Shown: positions 50,164 to 59,909, counted from the first letter of the stretch. The stretch: 64,000 nucleotides of DNA from Bradyrhizobium altum (GCF_020889705.1 NZ_JACMYP010000007.1:1-64000), one strand, 5' to 3'. The notes: a model not told the origin generated them from the letters alone. A program made the numbers and translations.

Positions 50164-50916
50164 TCAATTCACCGCCGCTGTCGGCCGCCACGCGGCCTCG
50201 ATGACGAGCGACGCATCGACATAACGGCTGACGCCGTTCTGGTCGATCACGAAGGTCGGCCGAAAGCGCCTGATGTCGGCATCCTCGATCATCGCCATGC
50301 GGCGGTTGTCGAGCGTCAGCCAGTGGCCGTCGAGTCGCGCCGCGACCACGGCATGGTCCTCGCCGCCGAGCAGGTCATGCATCACGACGATGCGCAAATC
50401 TTCCGGCGCGACGCCGGCCTTGCCGAGCGCCACGAATTTCGCGATTGCATAGTCCTCGCAATCGCCGCTTCCTCGAGCAAACGTGGCGAGCGGCGTAGCC
50501 CAGACGTCGGGCTCGCCATAAGTCGCGAGATCGCTGCCGGGGCGGATCGCCAGATTGATCGCGCGGTTGATCTCGCCGAGACGGGCGCGACCGGTGCGCG
50601 CGCGTCCCGCATCGACGATCGCCAGGAACCGCAGCGCCTCCGGCGACGTACACCCCGCGCGGTTGCTCTCGCAGGCTGCGAGCTGCACCAATTCGTCGGC
50701 AAGCTGGCGCTGCACGCCGAGCCATTTGTCGCGCAGGCCGCCGTCGGCAAGCAGGCTAGTCGACAGGCCGAACGGCTCGGTCGACTTTCTGAGCAGTGTC
50801 GCCGGGCCGGGCGAGAGCACCGAGGCGGCCTTGAGCTCGGCAATCGGCGCGGCCAGGGCCAGGCCGAAGCCCAGCATGACGGCGCGCAGCGCAAACGAGC
50901 GAAGCGAGTTACCCAT
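50164..50916 (-). CDS. LapG-like transglutaminase-fold cysteine protease (BTLCP family)
   Basis: This 250-residue exported protein has a signal (ends near AELKAA). The papain-like catalytic set is visible: Cys in GSGDCEDYAIAKF near 152, His in GGEDHAVVAARL near 188 and Asp in LTLDNRRM near 202. LapG proteases of this family cut giant adhesins near their N-terminus in the periplasm, releasing them from the cell. The next gene, divergent and 594 nt away, is such an adhesin. No LapD-type inhibitor is in the window. Confidence 0.87.
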   Translation of the reverse strand: MGNSLRSFALRAVMLGFGLALAAPIAELKAASVLSPGPATLLRKSTEPFGLSTSLLADGGLRDKWLGVQRQLADELVQLAACESNRAGCTSPEALRFLAIVDAGRARTGRARLGEINRAINLAIRPGSDLATYGEPDVWATPLATFARGSGDCEDYAIAKFVALGKAGVAPEDLRIVVMHDLLGGEDHAVVAARLDGHWLTLDNRRMAMIEDADIRRFRPTFVIDQNGVSRYVDASLVIEAAWRPTAAVN

Positions 50917-51510
50917 GTGACACCCCCTGTCCGCTCATCGACGGGTGGATACTGCACCGCGCACGCGACCGGATCGTTTCATGCCGACAGCATGGCCAAC
51001 GATCCCTTCGAATCGACTTAAGATGTGGGGAAACCGGGCAGGAGGCTAAAGGGCGTCTGCTCCGGGTCCCGAAAACTTTACCGGTTTGTGAAACGAACCG
51101 GCGAACCTTTTTCCACCGCAAAACGCCTCATCCTTGCCTTCTGGTTAACCCGGCCGGTCCGCGCACGGGATAGCTGCGATTTGTAAGCCAGGTCACAGCT
51201 TTAGCCGGAAAAATGGGGTCAAATGCCCTCTCGGGGCTGCGGGGAAATAAAGGCAAGTAGAGAAATGCCAGTCAATACCACGAATACGTGGCTCACTACC
51301 CATCTTGGCTCAAATCCCATCTCATGGTACCGTCAGGTCAGTCCGAACTACACGAATCATGAGAGAGTGAGCCAAGTCACACCCGCTCAAACCGCGCAAT
51401 CAGAGCACCTTGCGAAAGCACAGGATGGTTTCGCGAAGCTTTATCCGATGATATGCAGGCGTAATCATTCGGATATTCTACCAATATTAACCTTCGTGCG
51501 GTGATCCGCA
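50917..51510. other. Long divergent region, low GC in its right half
   Basis: This gap lies between the protease and adhesin genes. From 51241 to 51480 the GC content is 49%, well below the window, with ATGATATGC and GGATATTCTACC near the right end. A 93-codon frame (51223-51504) ends 6 nt before the adhesin GTG but has poor codon use and no ribosome-binding site. A long regulatory leader or horizontally acquired segment is possible. Confidence 0.4.
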
Positions 51511-54500
51511 GTGAACTTTGTCGAGAAATTCGACGGCTATTTGCCGAGCACGGACGCTTATGCCCGTGGATCGGTGCATGTCGACAGCGTTTCCACGCAC
51601 GCTCCGCCCGGCGCGATCACCGTCGACGACGGGCAATTGCTGTTCACCGGCGACTTCAAGCGGACCGGGCTCGATCTCGTCATCTCGAAGGACGACCGGG
51701 AACTCGTCCTGCACGACTACTTCAAGGGCGAGAAACACGCGGCCCTGGCGTCGCCTGAAGGCGCGCATCTCACCGGCGACCTCGTCAAGGCGCTCACCGG
51801 CTACACCCAATATGCCCAGGCCGGCGGCGCGGTGGAACCGGCGAAGGTCATCGGTCACGTCACCAAGCTGGCGGGCAACGCCACCGCGATCCGCAATGGT
51901 GTCGCGATCGTCCTCAACCAGGGCGACAACGTCAACAAGGGTGACGTGGTGCAGTCCGGCGGCGACTCGACGCTCGGCATCACCTTCATCGACGGCACCG
52001 TGTTCGGTCTTGGGCCGAATGCCAAGATGGTGCTGAACGAGATGATCTACGACCCGAACGGGTCGAGCAATTCGTCGCTGATGAGCCTCGTCTCGGGCAC
52101 GATCTCGTTCGTTGCCGGCGCGACCGCCAAGCATGGCGACATGAAGGTCGATACGCCGGTCGCGACCATGGGCATTCGCGGCACCGCAGTGCTGGTCGAG
52201 ATCGATTTCGACGTGCAGGGCACGGGTGGCGTGCCGCCGGCCAAATTCCAGGTGCTGGTCGAGCCCGACGGCACCACCGGCTCCTACATTCTGTTCGACA
52301 AGACGACGCTCAATCCGATCGCGACCGTCGATCAGGCCGGCACCCAGACCATCGTCAACGGCCAGGGCAGCGTCAGCTTCGTCTCGTCGGCGCAACTGTC
52401 GACCGATGCGCAGAAGCTGATTTCCGATGTCTTCGCGCTGAAGTTCACCGACAATTCGAATCCCAACACCAAGCTCACGACGAACTTCACGGACAGCGTC
52501 GTCCCGGTCACGATCGGCCTGAAACTCGCGACCGGCGACGCCTTCGTGCCGATCAACTTTCTGCTGGGTTTGACCAACAGTTCCGGATCGCAGGCCGCTG
52601 CCCCCAAGTCCGACCACATCGCCGGGCCGCCGCATGTCGTGACACAGAATGCGGCGTTCACCGAACAGGCCGGACAGACCCACAGCACGCTGTTCGACAC
52701 GGTGAACGGCCAGATCACATGGGTGGACGTCAACCTCGGCGACAAGCCGACTGCAACCATCAACTTCAGCACGTTCAGCTACCACGATGCCGGCGGCAAC
52801 GACGTCACCTCGTCGCTGACGGCGGCGGAACAGGCGGCCATCGCGGCCGTCGAGGTCCCGGTGCTGCTCGAACCCAATCCGCTGAACAACAACATCGGCT
52901 CGGCGACCTGGACTTACAGCCTTGCCGACGGCGCCTTCGACTTCCTCGCCGCCGGAGAAACGCTGACGCTCACCTACATGGTGCGCGTCGATAACAACTA
53001 CGCGCTGAGCAACGAGACCGCGTTCAAGACCATCACCATCACCATCACCGGCACCAACGACACTCCGGTCGTGACGTCCTCGGCACAGGTCGGTTCGATC
53101 ACCGAACTGCCATGGACGACGAATTCCGCCGTGCCCGATACGGCACATGGCACGGTGACGTTTACCGATGCGGATTTGACCGACACGCACACGGTCGCCA
53201 TCACCGGCGTCGCCGCGACCGGCTTCACTGGCGGAATCCCCAACCAGGCCACCATGCTGAGCTGGCTGTCGCTGGGCACACTGACCGATTCGACCGACGG
53301 CGTGACGGGATCGCGCTCCTGGACGTTCTCGGCCGCCGACAAGAGTTTCGATTATCTCGCCGCCGGCGAGACGCTGACGCTGATCTACACGGTCCAGATC
53401 GACGACCATCATGGTGGCGTCGTCACGGTCCCCGTCACGATCACGATCGTCGGCACCGACGACAAGCCGGTGATCACCTCGCCGACCCAGGCAGCCGCCA
53501 TCACCGAGGCCGAGGGCGTAACTGGTTCGGCGAATCCCGATACCGCATCCGGCACCGTGACCTTCACCGACGCCGATCTCAGCGACACCCACAGCATCAC
53601 CGTGGCCGGTGTCACCGAAACGGGCGTGACCACCGGGCTTCCCGATCAGGCGACGATCCTGAGCTGGCTGTCGCTCGGCACGCTGAAGGATACGACCGGC
53701 GGCGTGGCCGGATCCAATGCCTGGACGTTCTCGGCCGCCGACAAGAATTTCGACTATCTGGCGGCCGGCGAGAAGCTGACGCTGACCTACCTGATCCAGG
53801 TCGACGACCACCATGGCGGCGTCGTCACCCAGCCGGTCACGATCACCATCACCGGCACCAATGACACCCCGACATTCACGTCGGAGCCGTCGACCACCTC
53901 GGTGCCCGAGGCGATCGGCGAGACCGGCTCGACCAAGCCGGACGTGGCTCAAGGCGTGGTGGCGTTTGCCGACGTCGATCTCAGCGACACCCATACCGTG
54001 TCCATCACCGGCGTCGCGGAATCCGGCACGACCAGCGGCCTGCCTGAGGACAAGTCCACGGTCCTGAACTGGCTGTCGCTGGGGACGCTGACGGATTCGA
54101 CCGCCCATGTGAATGGATTGCAGGCCTGGACCTTCTCGGCCGCGGACCAGAATTTCGACTATCTCGCCGTCGGCGAGACGCTGACGCTGACCTACACAGT
54201 CAAGATCGACGACCATCATGGCGGCGTGATCAGCCAACCGGTGACGATCACGATCGTCGGCAGCAATGACGCGCCAACCGTCACGTCGGCGCCGCAGACC
54301 GCCATCATCCCCGAGCAGCCCGACGCGACGGGTTCATCCAAGCCGGACGTCGCATCGGGCGTGGTGGGATTTGCCGATGTCGATCTCAGCGATGCTCACA
54401 CCATATCCATCACCGGCGTGACCGAATCCGGGGCGACCGCGGGCCTGCCCGAGGACCAGTCCACCATCCTGAACTGGCTGTCGCTGGGGACGCTGACGGA

Positions 54501-55665
54501 TTCGACCGGCCATGTGAACGGATCGCAGACCTGGGCCTTCTCGGCCGCGGACCAGTATTTCGACTATCTCGCCGCCGGCGAGACGCTGACGCTGACCTAC
54601 ACGATCCAGATCGACGGCGGCGTCATCACTCAGCCCGTGACGATCACGATCAACGGCGCCAACGACGCGCCGACACTGGCCGACGTGAATGCCGGCACGC
54701 TCACCGATACCGCTGCTGACGACACGTTCAGCCCGCTCGCCGGCACGCTGCACGGCCATGACGTCGACGACGGCGAGACCGCGACGCTGACCTATGCCGC
54801 CCTCAATTCGGACCATGTCGCGGTCAACTCGTCGATCGCGGGCCTTTACGGCTCGCTCACGGTTAACCAGGACGGCACTTACAGCTACGTTCCCGCTGCC
54901 GCCGCGATCAACGCGCTGGCCAAGGGCACCTATGCCGACACGTTCACCGTCGAGACCATCGATGCGCATGGCGCGACCGGGACTGCGACGCTGACGGTCG
55001 ATGTCGTCGGCGCCAACGACGCGCCGGTGATCCATACCGACAACATCAGCATCACCGACAATCCCAACGGGACCGAAACGATCTCCGGCCTGACCGTTAC
55101 GGATGTCGATGCCGGCGCCAACGAGAACTTCACCCTGGCGGCCGCGACGAACCCCGGTTCGGGCAGCAGCGTCGCGCCGCCAGTGCTGCTCGGCCATCTC
55201 CCGGATCTCAACACCGCGCTCGGGTCGCCGGGCCTTGTCTACGACCCGGGCCTGACCCCGCCGGCGACCGACAAGATCGCGCTCTCCGTGACCGACGGCC
55301 ATGGCGCGAGCGATACGGTCAACCTGATCTTCAACGTCCGGCAAAATCCGTCTCAGCCGGTGACACTGACGGGCACCAGCGACAAGGACGTGTTCTTCGG
55401 ATCGGGTTATCAGGACAAGTTCGTGTTTGCGCCGAACTTCAATCACGACACGATCCTGAACTTTACGCCGGGCCAGGACCAGATCGACCTGTCCACGGTC
55501 GTCTCGACAGGCACCTTCAGCAGCTGGTTCGATCAGAATGTGACGACGTCGCCGACGAATTCGGCCGATACGCTGATCACGGTCGACAGTGCAGACACGA
55601 TCACGTTGCACAATGTCGCGAAGGCGAGTTTGCATCAGAGCGACTTCATCATTCATTATACGTGA
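51511..55665 (+). CDS. Large secreted adhesin: FecR-like N-domain, VCBS repeats, RTX-type C-terminus
   Basis: This 1384-residue acidic protein has no Sec signal. Residues about 125-235 form a FecR/retention-type domain (GDVVQSGGDSTLGITFIDGT, VATMGIRGTAVLVEID). From about 370 come one diverged and four regular VCBS repeats (each WTFSAADKNFDYLAAGETL), then two more cadherin-like modules. The C-terminus (about 1290-1384: DVFFGSGYQDKFVFAPNFN, LNFTPGQDQIDLS) is of the type-I-secretion RTX kind. GTG 51511 is the only start, as an in-frame stop lies at 51502. A candidate LapG cut such as SQAAAPK near residue 366 is weak. It is probably exported by a type I system encoded elsewhere. Confidence 0.85.
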   Translation: MNFVEKFDGYLPSTDAYARGSVHVDSVSTHAPPGAITVDDGQLLFTGDFKRTGLDLVISKDDRELVLHDYFKGEKHAALASPEGAHLTGDLVKALTGYTQYAQAGGAVEPAKVIGHVTKLAGNATAIRNGVAIVLNQGDNVNKGDVVQSGGDSTLGITFIDGTVFGLGPNAKMVLNEMIYDPNGSSNSSLMSLVSGTISFVAGATAKHGDMKVDTPVATMGIRGTAVLVEIDFDVQGTGGVPPAKFQVLVEPDGTTGSYILFDKTTLNPIATVDQAGTQTIVNGQGSVSFVSSAQLSTDAQKLISDVFALKFTDNSNPNTKLTTNFTDSVVPVTIGLKLATGDAFVPINFLLGLTNSSGSQAAAPKSDHIAGPPHVVTQNAAFTEQAGQTHSTLFDTVNGQITWVDVNLGDKPTATINFSTFSYHDAGGNDVTSSLTAAEQAAIAAVEVPVLLEPNPLNNNIGSATWTYSLADGAFDFLAAGETLTLTYMVRVDNNYALSNETAFKTITITITGTNDTPVVTSSAQVGSITELPWTTNSAVPDTAHGTVTFTDADLTDTHTVAITGVAATGFTGGIPNQATMLSWLSLGTLTDSTDGVTGSRSWTFSAADKSFDYLAAGETLTLIYTVQIDDHHGGVVTVPVTITIVGTDDKPVITSPTQAAAITEAEGVTGSANPDTASGTVTFTDADLSDTHSITVAGVTETGVTTGLPDQATILSWLSLGTLKDTTGGVAGSNAWTFSAADKNFDYLAAGEKLTLTYLIQVDDHHGGVVTQPVTITITGTNDTPTFTSEPSTTSVPEAIGETGSTKPDVAQGVVAFADVDLSDTHTVSITGVAESGTTSGLPEDKSTVLNWLSLGTLTDSTAHVNGLQAWTFSAADQNFDYLAVGETLTLTYTVKIDDHHGGVISQPVTITIVGSNDAPTVTSAPQTAIIPEQPDATGSSKPDVASGVVGFADVDLSDAHTISITGVTESGATAGLPEDQSTILNWLSLGTLTDSTGHVNGSQTWAFSAADQYFDYLAAGETLTLTYTIQIDGGVITQPVTITINGANDAPTLADVNAGTLTDTAADDTFSPLAGTLHGHDVDDGETATLTYAALNSDHVAVNSSIAGLYGSLTVNQDGTYSYVPAAAAINALAKGTYADTFTVETIDAHGATGTATLTVDVVGANDAPVIHTDNISITDNPNGTETISGLTVTDVDAGANENFTLAAATNPGSGSSVAPPVLLGHLPDLNTALGSPGLVYDPGLTPPATDKIALSVTDGHGASDTVNLIFNVRQNPSQPVTLTGTSDKDVFFGSGYQDKFVFAPNFNHDTILNFTPGQDQIDLSTVVSTGTFSSWFDQNVTTSPTNSADTLITVDSADTITLHNVAKASLHQSDFIIHYT
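53056..54660 (+). repeat. Four tandem VCBS-repeat units inside the adhesin gene
   Basis: Units begin at 53056, 53458, 53860 and 54265 and end at 54660, giving lengths 402, 402, 405 and 396 nt (134, 134, 135, 132 codons). Each starts with (N/D)D-x-P-x-x-T-S, has SWLSLGTL-x-D(S/T)T in the middle and ends with (V/P)VTITI-x-G. Units 3 and 4 also share long DNA identity (CTGAACTGGCTGTCGCTGGG), which suggests recent duplication or gene conversion. Confidence 0.85.
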
Positions 55666-55758
55666 TGGGCGTCGGCCTCCTGAAAGGGCCGACCGGATCC
55701 TGCATTGCGCAACGTCTGCTCGATTGGAACAACTCTCCGCGCGTGATATCCAGACGGC

Positions 55759-57993
55759 ATGAGACGGCTGAAGGCGATACGAAGGTGGTTCGGACGGCGC
55801 TTCGGCTATGCGCGGCTGGCCTGCGTGGCGCTTTTGATCGGCATTGCCGCGCTGCGGATCGCGGATCCGGCTCCGGTTCAGGAGCTTCGCGTCAGGACGT
55901 TCGACACATTCCAGGTGATCGAACCCCGCCAGAAGACCGCGCGGCCCGTCACCATCGTCGATATCGACGAAAAGAGCCTCGCCGATCCCCGGCTCGGGCA
56001 ATGGCCGTGGCCGCGGACTCGGCTTGCCGACATCGTCATCAACCTCACCCGGCTTGGCGCCGTGGTGATCGCGTTCGACGCGGTGTTCTCCGAGCCCGAC
56101 CGCCTCAACCCCGATATCGCGGCCGATACGTTCAGCAGCCTTGATGAGGAGATGCGCGCCAGGCTGCGGCAGCTGCCGAGCAACGACAGCATCCTGGCTG
56201 ACGCCATCAAGAACTCGCGTGTGGTGCTCGGCGAATCCGGCGGCCCCAACGTGCGCGCCGACCTCAACGAAAAGCTGCCGGTCACCGGGCTTGCGATGCT
56301 CGGCGAGGAACCGCAGCGCTTCATGTTCCAGTTTCCGGGACTGTTGCGCAACGTGCCGGTGCTCGAGGAGGCCGCGGCCGGGCGAGGCCTGTTCACGATC
56401 AGGCCGGAACGCGACGGCATCGTCAGGCGGGTGCCGATGATGATGGTCGCGCAGGGCATCACCATGCCGTCGCTGACCTTCGAAATGCTGCGGGTGGCGG
56501 GCGGCTCGGGCACCATCCTGATCAAGGCCGACAAGGCCGGCATCCAGAGCCTCGGTATCAAGGGCTTTGCGATCCCGACCGATCTCTACGGCCAGCTCTG
56601 GATCCACTACGCACGCCGGGACCCCTCGATCTACGTCTCGGCCGTCGACGTGCTGGATGGGCGGGTGCCGCCCGACAGGATCGCCGGCAAGCTGATCCTG
56701 ATCGGCACCTCCTCGGTCGGGCTCAACGACATCAAGACCACGCCGGTGACGCCGGCGATGCCTGGGGTCGAGGTTCACGCCCAGGTGCTGGAGAGCGCGC
56801 TGACCGGCGACGTGGTTTCGCAACCGAACTACGGCATCGGCATCGAGTTCTTCGCGGCGCTGATCATGGGGCTGCTGGTCATCGCCTTCGCGCCGAAGTT
56901 CGGTCCGGTCACGCTGGTGGTTGTCGGCGGGATGTTCGCCTCGGTGCTGACCGGCACATCCTGGTATTTCTATTCCCAGCACCGGCTCCTGATCGATTTC
57001 ACTTATCCGCTGATGTCGACCACGGCGATCTATCTCACGCTGATCTTCTCCGCCTTCGTGCGCGAACAGCAGCAGCGCCGGCAGATCAGGTCGCAATTCG
57101 TGCAATACATGTCGCCCGCGCTGGTCGAGCAGCTGGCGCAATCGCCGGAGCGGCTCGTGCTCGGCGGCGAGGAGCGCGAGATGACCATCATGTTCTCGGA
57201 CATGCGCGGCTTCACCACGATCTCGGAAACCTACAAGCGCGATCCGCAGGGCCTTACGGCGCTGATGAACCGTTTCCTCACGCCGCTCACCAACGCGATT
57301 CTCGCCCGCAAGGGCTATATCGACAAATACATGGGCGACGCCATCATGGCGTTCTGGAACGCGCCGCTCGATGACAAGCAGCACCAGCTCAACGCCTGCG
57401 ACGCCGCGCTCGACATGCTGGAGCACGTCGGCGACCTCAACCGCAAGCGCGAGCAGGAAGCGCAGGACGGTGGCCACGTCTATGTGCCGCTCAACATCGG
57501 CGTCGGCCTCAACACCGGCACCTGCGTGGTCGGCAATATGGGGTCTGATCTCAAGTTCAATTATTCGGTGCTCGGCGACAGCGTCAATCTGGCGGCGCGC
57601 CTGGAGGGGCAGTCCAAGGAATACGGCTTCCCGATCATCGTGGGATCGAAGACCGCGCTCGCGGTGAAGGAGAAGTTCGCGATCCTCGAACTCGACTTCA
57701 TCATGGTGAAGGGCAAGAAGGAGCCCGAGGTGATCTATGCGATCGCCGGCCGCGAGGACGTGGCCGGTTCTGGCCGCTTCCAGCGGCTGCGCAACCTGAC
57801 CATCGAAATGCTCGCCTGTTACCGCAGCCGCGATTGGGACGGCGCGCTCGCCGCGATCGAGCGCGGCCGCAAGACCGACGAGGCGCAGACGCTGCAATAT
57901 CTCTACCGCCTCTATGAGGCGCGTATCCGCGCCTTCCAGAAGGAGCCGCCGCCGGACGATTGGGACGGCGCCTTCGCGTTGACGACGAAATAG
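55759..57993 (+). CDS. CHASE2-domain class III adenylate/guanylate cyclase
   Basis: This 744-residue membrane protein has an N-terminal helix (residues 17-35), a periplasmic CHASE2 sensor (about 45-335, DIDEKSLADPRLGQWPWPR), three helices (about 345-420) and a cytoplasmic cyclase domain (about 465-640). Metal Asp residues lie in IMFSDMRGF and YMGDAIMAF; the base-specifying Lys (IDKYMGD) and Asp (VLGDSVNLAAR) suggest adenylate cyclase. The last 90 residues are a helical tail. It begins 93 nt after the adhesin gene on the same strand, which could link cAMP signalling to adhesion. Confidence 0.9.
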   Translation: MRRLKAIRRWFGRRFGYARLACVALLIGIAALRIADPAPVQELRVRTFDTFQVIEPRQKTARPVTIVDIDEKSLADPRLGQWPWPRTRLADIVINLTRLGAVVIAFDAVFSEPDRLNPDIAADTFSSLDEEMRARLRQLPSNDSILADAIKNSRVVLGESGGPNVRADLNEKLPVTGLAMLGEEPQRFMFQFPGLLRNVPVLEEAAAGRGLFTIRPERDGIVRRVPMMMVAQGITMPSLTFEMLRVAGGSGTILIKADKAGIQSLGIKGFAIPTDLYGQLWIHYARRDPSIYVSAVDVLDGRVPPDRIAGKLILIGTSSVGLNDIKTTPVTPAMPGVEVHAQVLESALTGDVVSQPNYGIGIEFFAALIMGLLVIAFAPKFGPVTLVVVGGMFASVLTGTSWYFYSQHRLLIDFTYPLMSTTAIYLTLIFSAFVREQQQRRQIRSQFVQYMSPALVEQLAQSPERLVLGGEEREMTIMFSDMRGFTTISETYKRDPQGLTALMNRFLTPLTNAILARKGYIDKYMGDAIMAFWNAPLDDKQHQLNACDAALDMLEHVGDLNRKREQEAQDGGHVYVPLNIGVGLNTGTCVVGNMGSDLKFNYSVLGDSVNLAARLEGQSKEYGFPIIVGSKTALAVKEKFAILELDFIMVKGKKEPEVIYAIAGREDVAGSGRFQRLRNLTIEMLACYRSRDWDGALAAIERGRKTDEAQTLQYLYRLYEARIRAFQKEPPPDDWDGAFALTTK

Positions 57994-58009
57994 GCGACGC
58001 ACATTCGAT

Positions 58010-58143
58010 GTCGTCCCGGCGAAGGCCGGGACCCATAACCACAGGACGTGCGGATGGAGCGAGCTGGGCCACAGCGTCGCACAACAATCACGCCCTGTGG
58101 TTATGGGTCCCTGTGCGCAATTGCGCACTCGGCCGGGACGACG
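58010..58143. repeat. Dispersed intergenic repeat, copy 3
   Basis: Outer arms GTCGTCCCGGC / GCCGGGACGAC, inner arms CCCATAACCACAG / CTGTGGTTATGGG, and a GTGCGCAATTGCGCAC block. It shares elements with 1-115 and 25412-25540. It lies between convergent genes (cyclase and binding protein). Confidence 0.7.
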
Positions 58144-58149
58144 AGAGAT

Positions 58150-59757
58150 CTACTCCAGACCGATCTGCGTCAGATCCTGGAACCAGTGCTGCGCCTGCAC
58201 GAAGGTCTTCACCTTCGGCGACAGCGCGTGCGGATTGGTGTCGTGCACCACCCACACCAGCGCGGCATCGTCGACGATCAGCGCGTGCGCCTGCGCCAGC
58301 AGCGCATCCTGTTTCGCGCTGTCGAAGGTCTGTTTGGCCTCGTCGATCAGCGCGTCGACCTTCGGATTCTTGTAGCCGCCCCAGTTGACGCCTGTCGGCG
58401 CCACCTGGCCGGAATGGAAGAACCGCACAATGGCGTAGAGCGGATCCGAGGTGACATAGGCGATGTTGTTGGCGGTGATGCCGGCGTTCATCTCGTCGGC
58501 CGCGCCCTTGCGCCAGTGCGAATAGAGTGTCTCGAGCTCGACGACCTTGAAGTCGATATCGATGCCGATCTCCTTGAAGCTCTGCTGCAGGAATTCGTTC
58601 ATCGGCAGCGACAGCATCTGCCCGGTGCCGCCCTGGGCGATGATGAAGGTGGTCTTCAGCGGCTTGTCCTTTGAATAGCCGGCTTCCTCCACCAGCTTTT
58701 TGGCGGCCGCGAGGTCGTATTTCAGTTCGAAGCTCGGCTTGCCGAACCACGGGCTCGACGGGTCGACCTGGCCCTTGGCGGGCTTGGCGAGGCCATTCAT
58801 CAGGCCAACCACCGCATCGCGGTCGATCGCAAGGTTGAGCGCCTTGCGCAGGCGGATATCGGTCCAGGGCGAACCCGGCAGCACGCTCAAATGATAATTC
58901 CAGACATGCGGCGTCACGTTGTCGACGATCCTCATGCCGGCGGCCTTGAGCTGCGGCACGGCGTCGGGCGCCGGCGTTTCGATCAGGTCGACCTGACCGG
59001 CCAGCAGCGCGTTGGTGCGGGTCAGCGCCTCCGGCATCGGGATCAGGATCATCTTGTCGACCTTCGCCAGCCGCTTCTTGTCCCAATAGTCCGGGTTTTT
59101 GGTCAGCTCGGCGAGCTCGCGCGGCACCAGCTTGGTCAGCTTGAACGGGCCGGTGCCGGAGGGCTGGCTGGCGAACTTGTCCCAGTCCCTGCCGAGCTTC
59201 TCATATTGCGCGGGGCTCGAGACCAGGAACCAAAGCATCTGGTAGGGGAAGAAGGAGTCGACCGTCTTGGTGGTGATCTCGATGGTCTGGTCGTCGATCT
59301 TGGCGTAGCTCGCGACCGAGGGCAGCCGGGTCTTGACCTGGGCGCTCTGCCGCTTGTCGAATTGCGGTGCCTTGTCGTTCAGCACCTTGTCGAGATTCCA
59401 GATCACCGCGTCGGCGTTGAAGTCGCTGCCGTCGTGGAATTTGACGCCCTTGCGCAAGGTGAAGCGCCACTTGGTCTTGTCGTTGTCATCGACCTTCCAT
59501 TCGGTCGCGAGCCCGGGCACCAGTTTGCCCGGCCGGTCGGCAACGTCCATCTCCCAGGCCACCAGCGGATCGTAGATCGTGTAGGCCGTGAACTGATAGG
59601 CCCCGGCGCCGCGATCGGGCTGGCCGGTCGTCAGCGGAATGTCGGCCATCGAAATGCCGTAGCGCACAATGGACTCTGCTCGCGCTGAGATGGCCGGCCA
59701 GCCCGCGGTCAGGGCGAGCGCCATTGCCGCCGTCAGGATCGAATTGCGGGCGCGCAT
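58150..59757 (-). CDS. Peptide-type ABC transporter substrate-binding protein (SBP family 5), paralogue 1
   Basis: This 535-residue periplasmic protein has a signal ending near ISARAE. Family-5 landmarks include LVPGLATEWKVDDNDKTKW, FHDGSDFNADAVIWNLD and SGTGPFKLTKLVPRE. It shares the rare start motif ADIPLTTGQPDRG with its divergent neighbour at 59969, so both come from one duplication. Ligands may be peptides, but this class also binds other cations, opines or sugars. ATG 59757 gives the normal signal peptide. Confidence 0.9.
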   Translation of the reverse strand: MRARNSILTAAMALALTAGWPAISARAESIVRYGISMADIPLTTGQPDRGAGAYQFTAYTIYDPLVAWEMDVADRPGKLVPGLATEWKVDDNDKTKWRFTLRKGVKFHDGSDFNADAVIWNLDKVLNDKAPQFDKRQSAQVKTRLPSVASYAKIDDQTIEITTKTVDSFFPYQMLWFLVSSPAQYEKLGRDWDKFASQPSGTGPFKLTKLVPRELAELTKNPDYWDKKRLAKVDKMILIPMPEALTRTNALLAGQVDLIETPAPDAVPQLKAAGMRIVDNVTPHVWNYHLSVLPGSPWTDIRLRKALNLAIDRDAVVGLMNGLAKPAKGQVDPSSPWFGKPSFELKYDLAAAKKLVEEAGYSKDKPLKTTFIIAQGGTGQMLSLPMNEFLQQSFKEIGIDIDFKVVELETLYSHWRKGAADEMNAGITANNIAYVTSDPLYAIVRFFHSGQVAPTGVNWGGYKNPKVDALIDEAKQTFDSAKQDALLAQAHALIVDDAALVWVVHDTNPHALSPKVKTFVQAQHWFQDLTQIGLE

Positions 59758-59895
59758 ATAGAAGGCTCCGTTGCTGGGAAGTCGGGGCCAAATCCTGCAA
59801 GCATGATGCCAGAATAGGCATCTTCGCACGGTTCAGGCGCGAGGTGGGAAGAAATGACGCGCCCAGCGGTTATTTGCTGAAGAACTATTCCCCTT

Positions 59896-59909
59896 GGCAC
59901 AGGCATTGC
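59896..59909 (+). promoter_or_regulatory. Sigma-54 (RpoN) promoter
   Basis: TTGGCACAGGCATTGCAT (59894-59911) matches the -24/-12 consensus TGGCACN5TTGCA exactly: GG at 59896-59897 and GC at 59908-59909 are 10 nt apart. The expected start is near 59921, 48 nt before the ATG of the binding-protein gene at 59969. It points to nitrogen or another NtrC-type control of this transport operon. No enhancer-binding protein gene is in the window. Confidence 0.75.

Noticed and set aside
51223..51504. A 93-codon frame ending next to the adhesin start
   Set aside because: Third-position GC is far below that of real genes here and no ribosome-binding site precedes either possible start. Kept only as a question in the findings.
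51487..54237. A 916-codon minus-strand open frame opposite the adhesin gene
   Set aside because: Antisense shadow of repeat-coding DNA; its apparent internal repeats mirror the VCBS units.
53056..54660. Regular repeats considered as a CRISPR or satellite array
   Set aside because: The unit is about 402 nt, in frame and codes for VCBS domains; no short direct repeats with unique spacers are present.
54334..58128. A 1264-codon minus-strand open frame opposite the adhesin and cyclase genes
   Set aside because: Despite its length the translation is Arg/His/Asp/Gln-rich without domains, while the opposite strand codes for clear VCBS, CHASE2 and cyclase domains.
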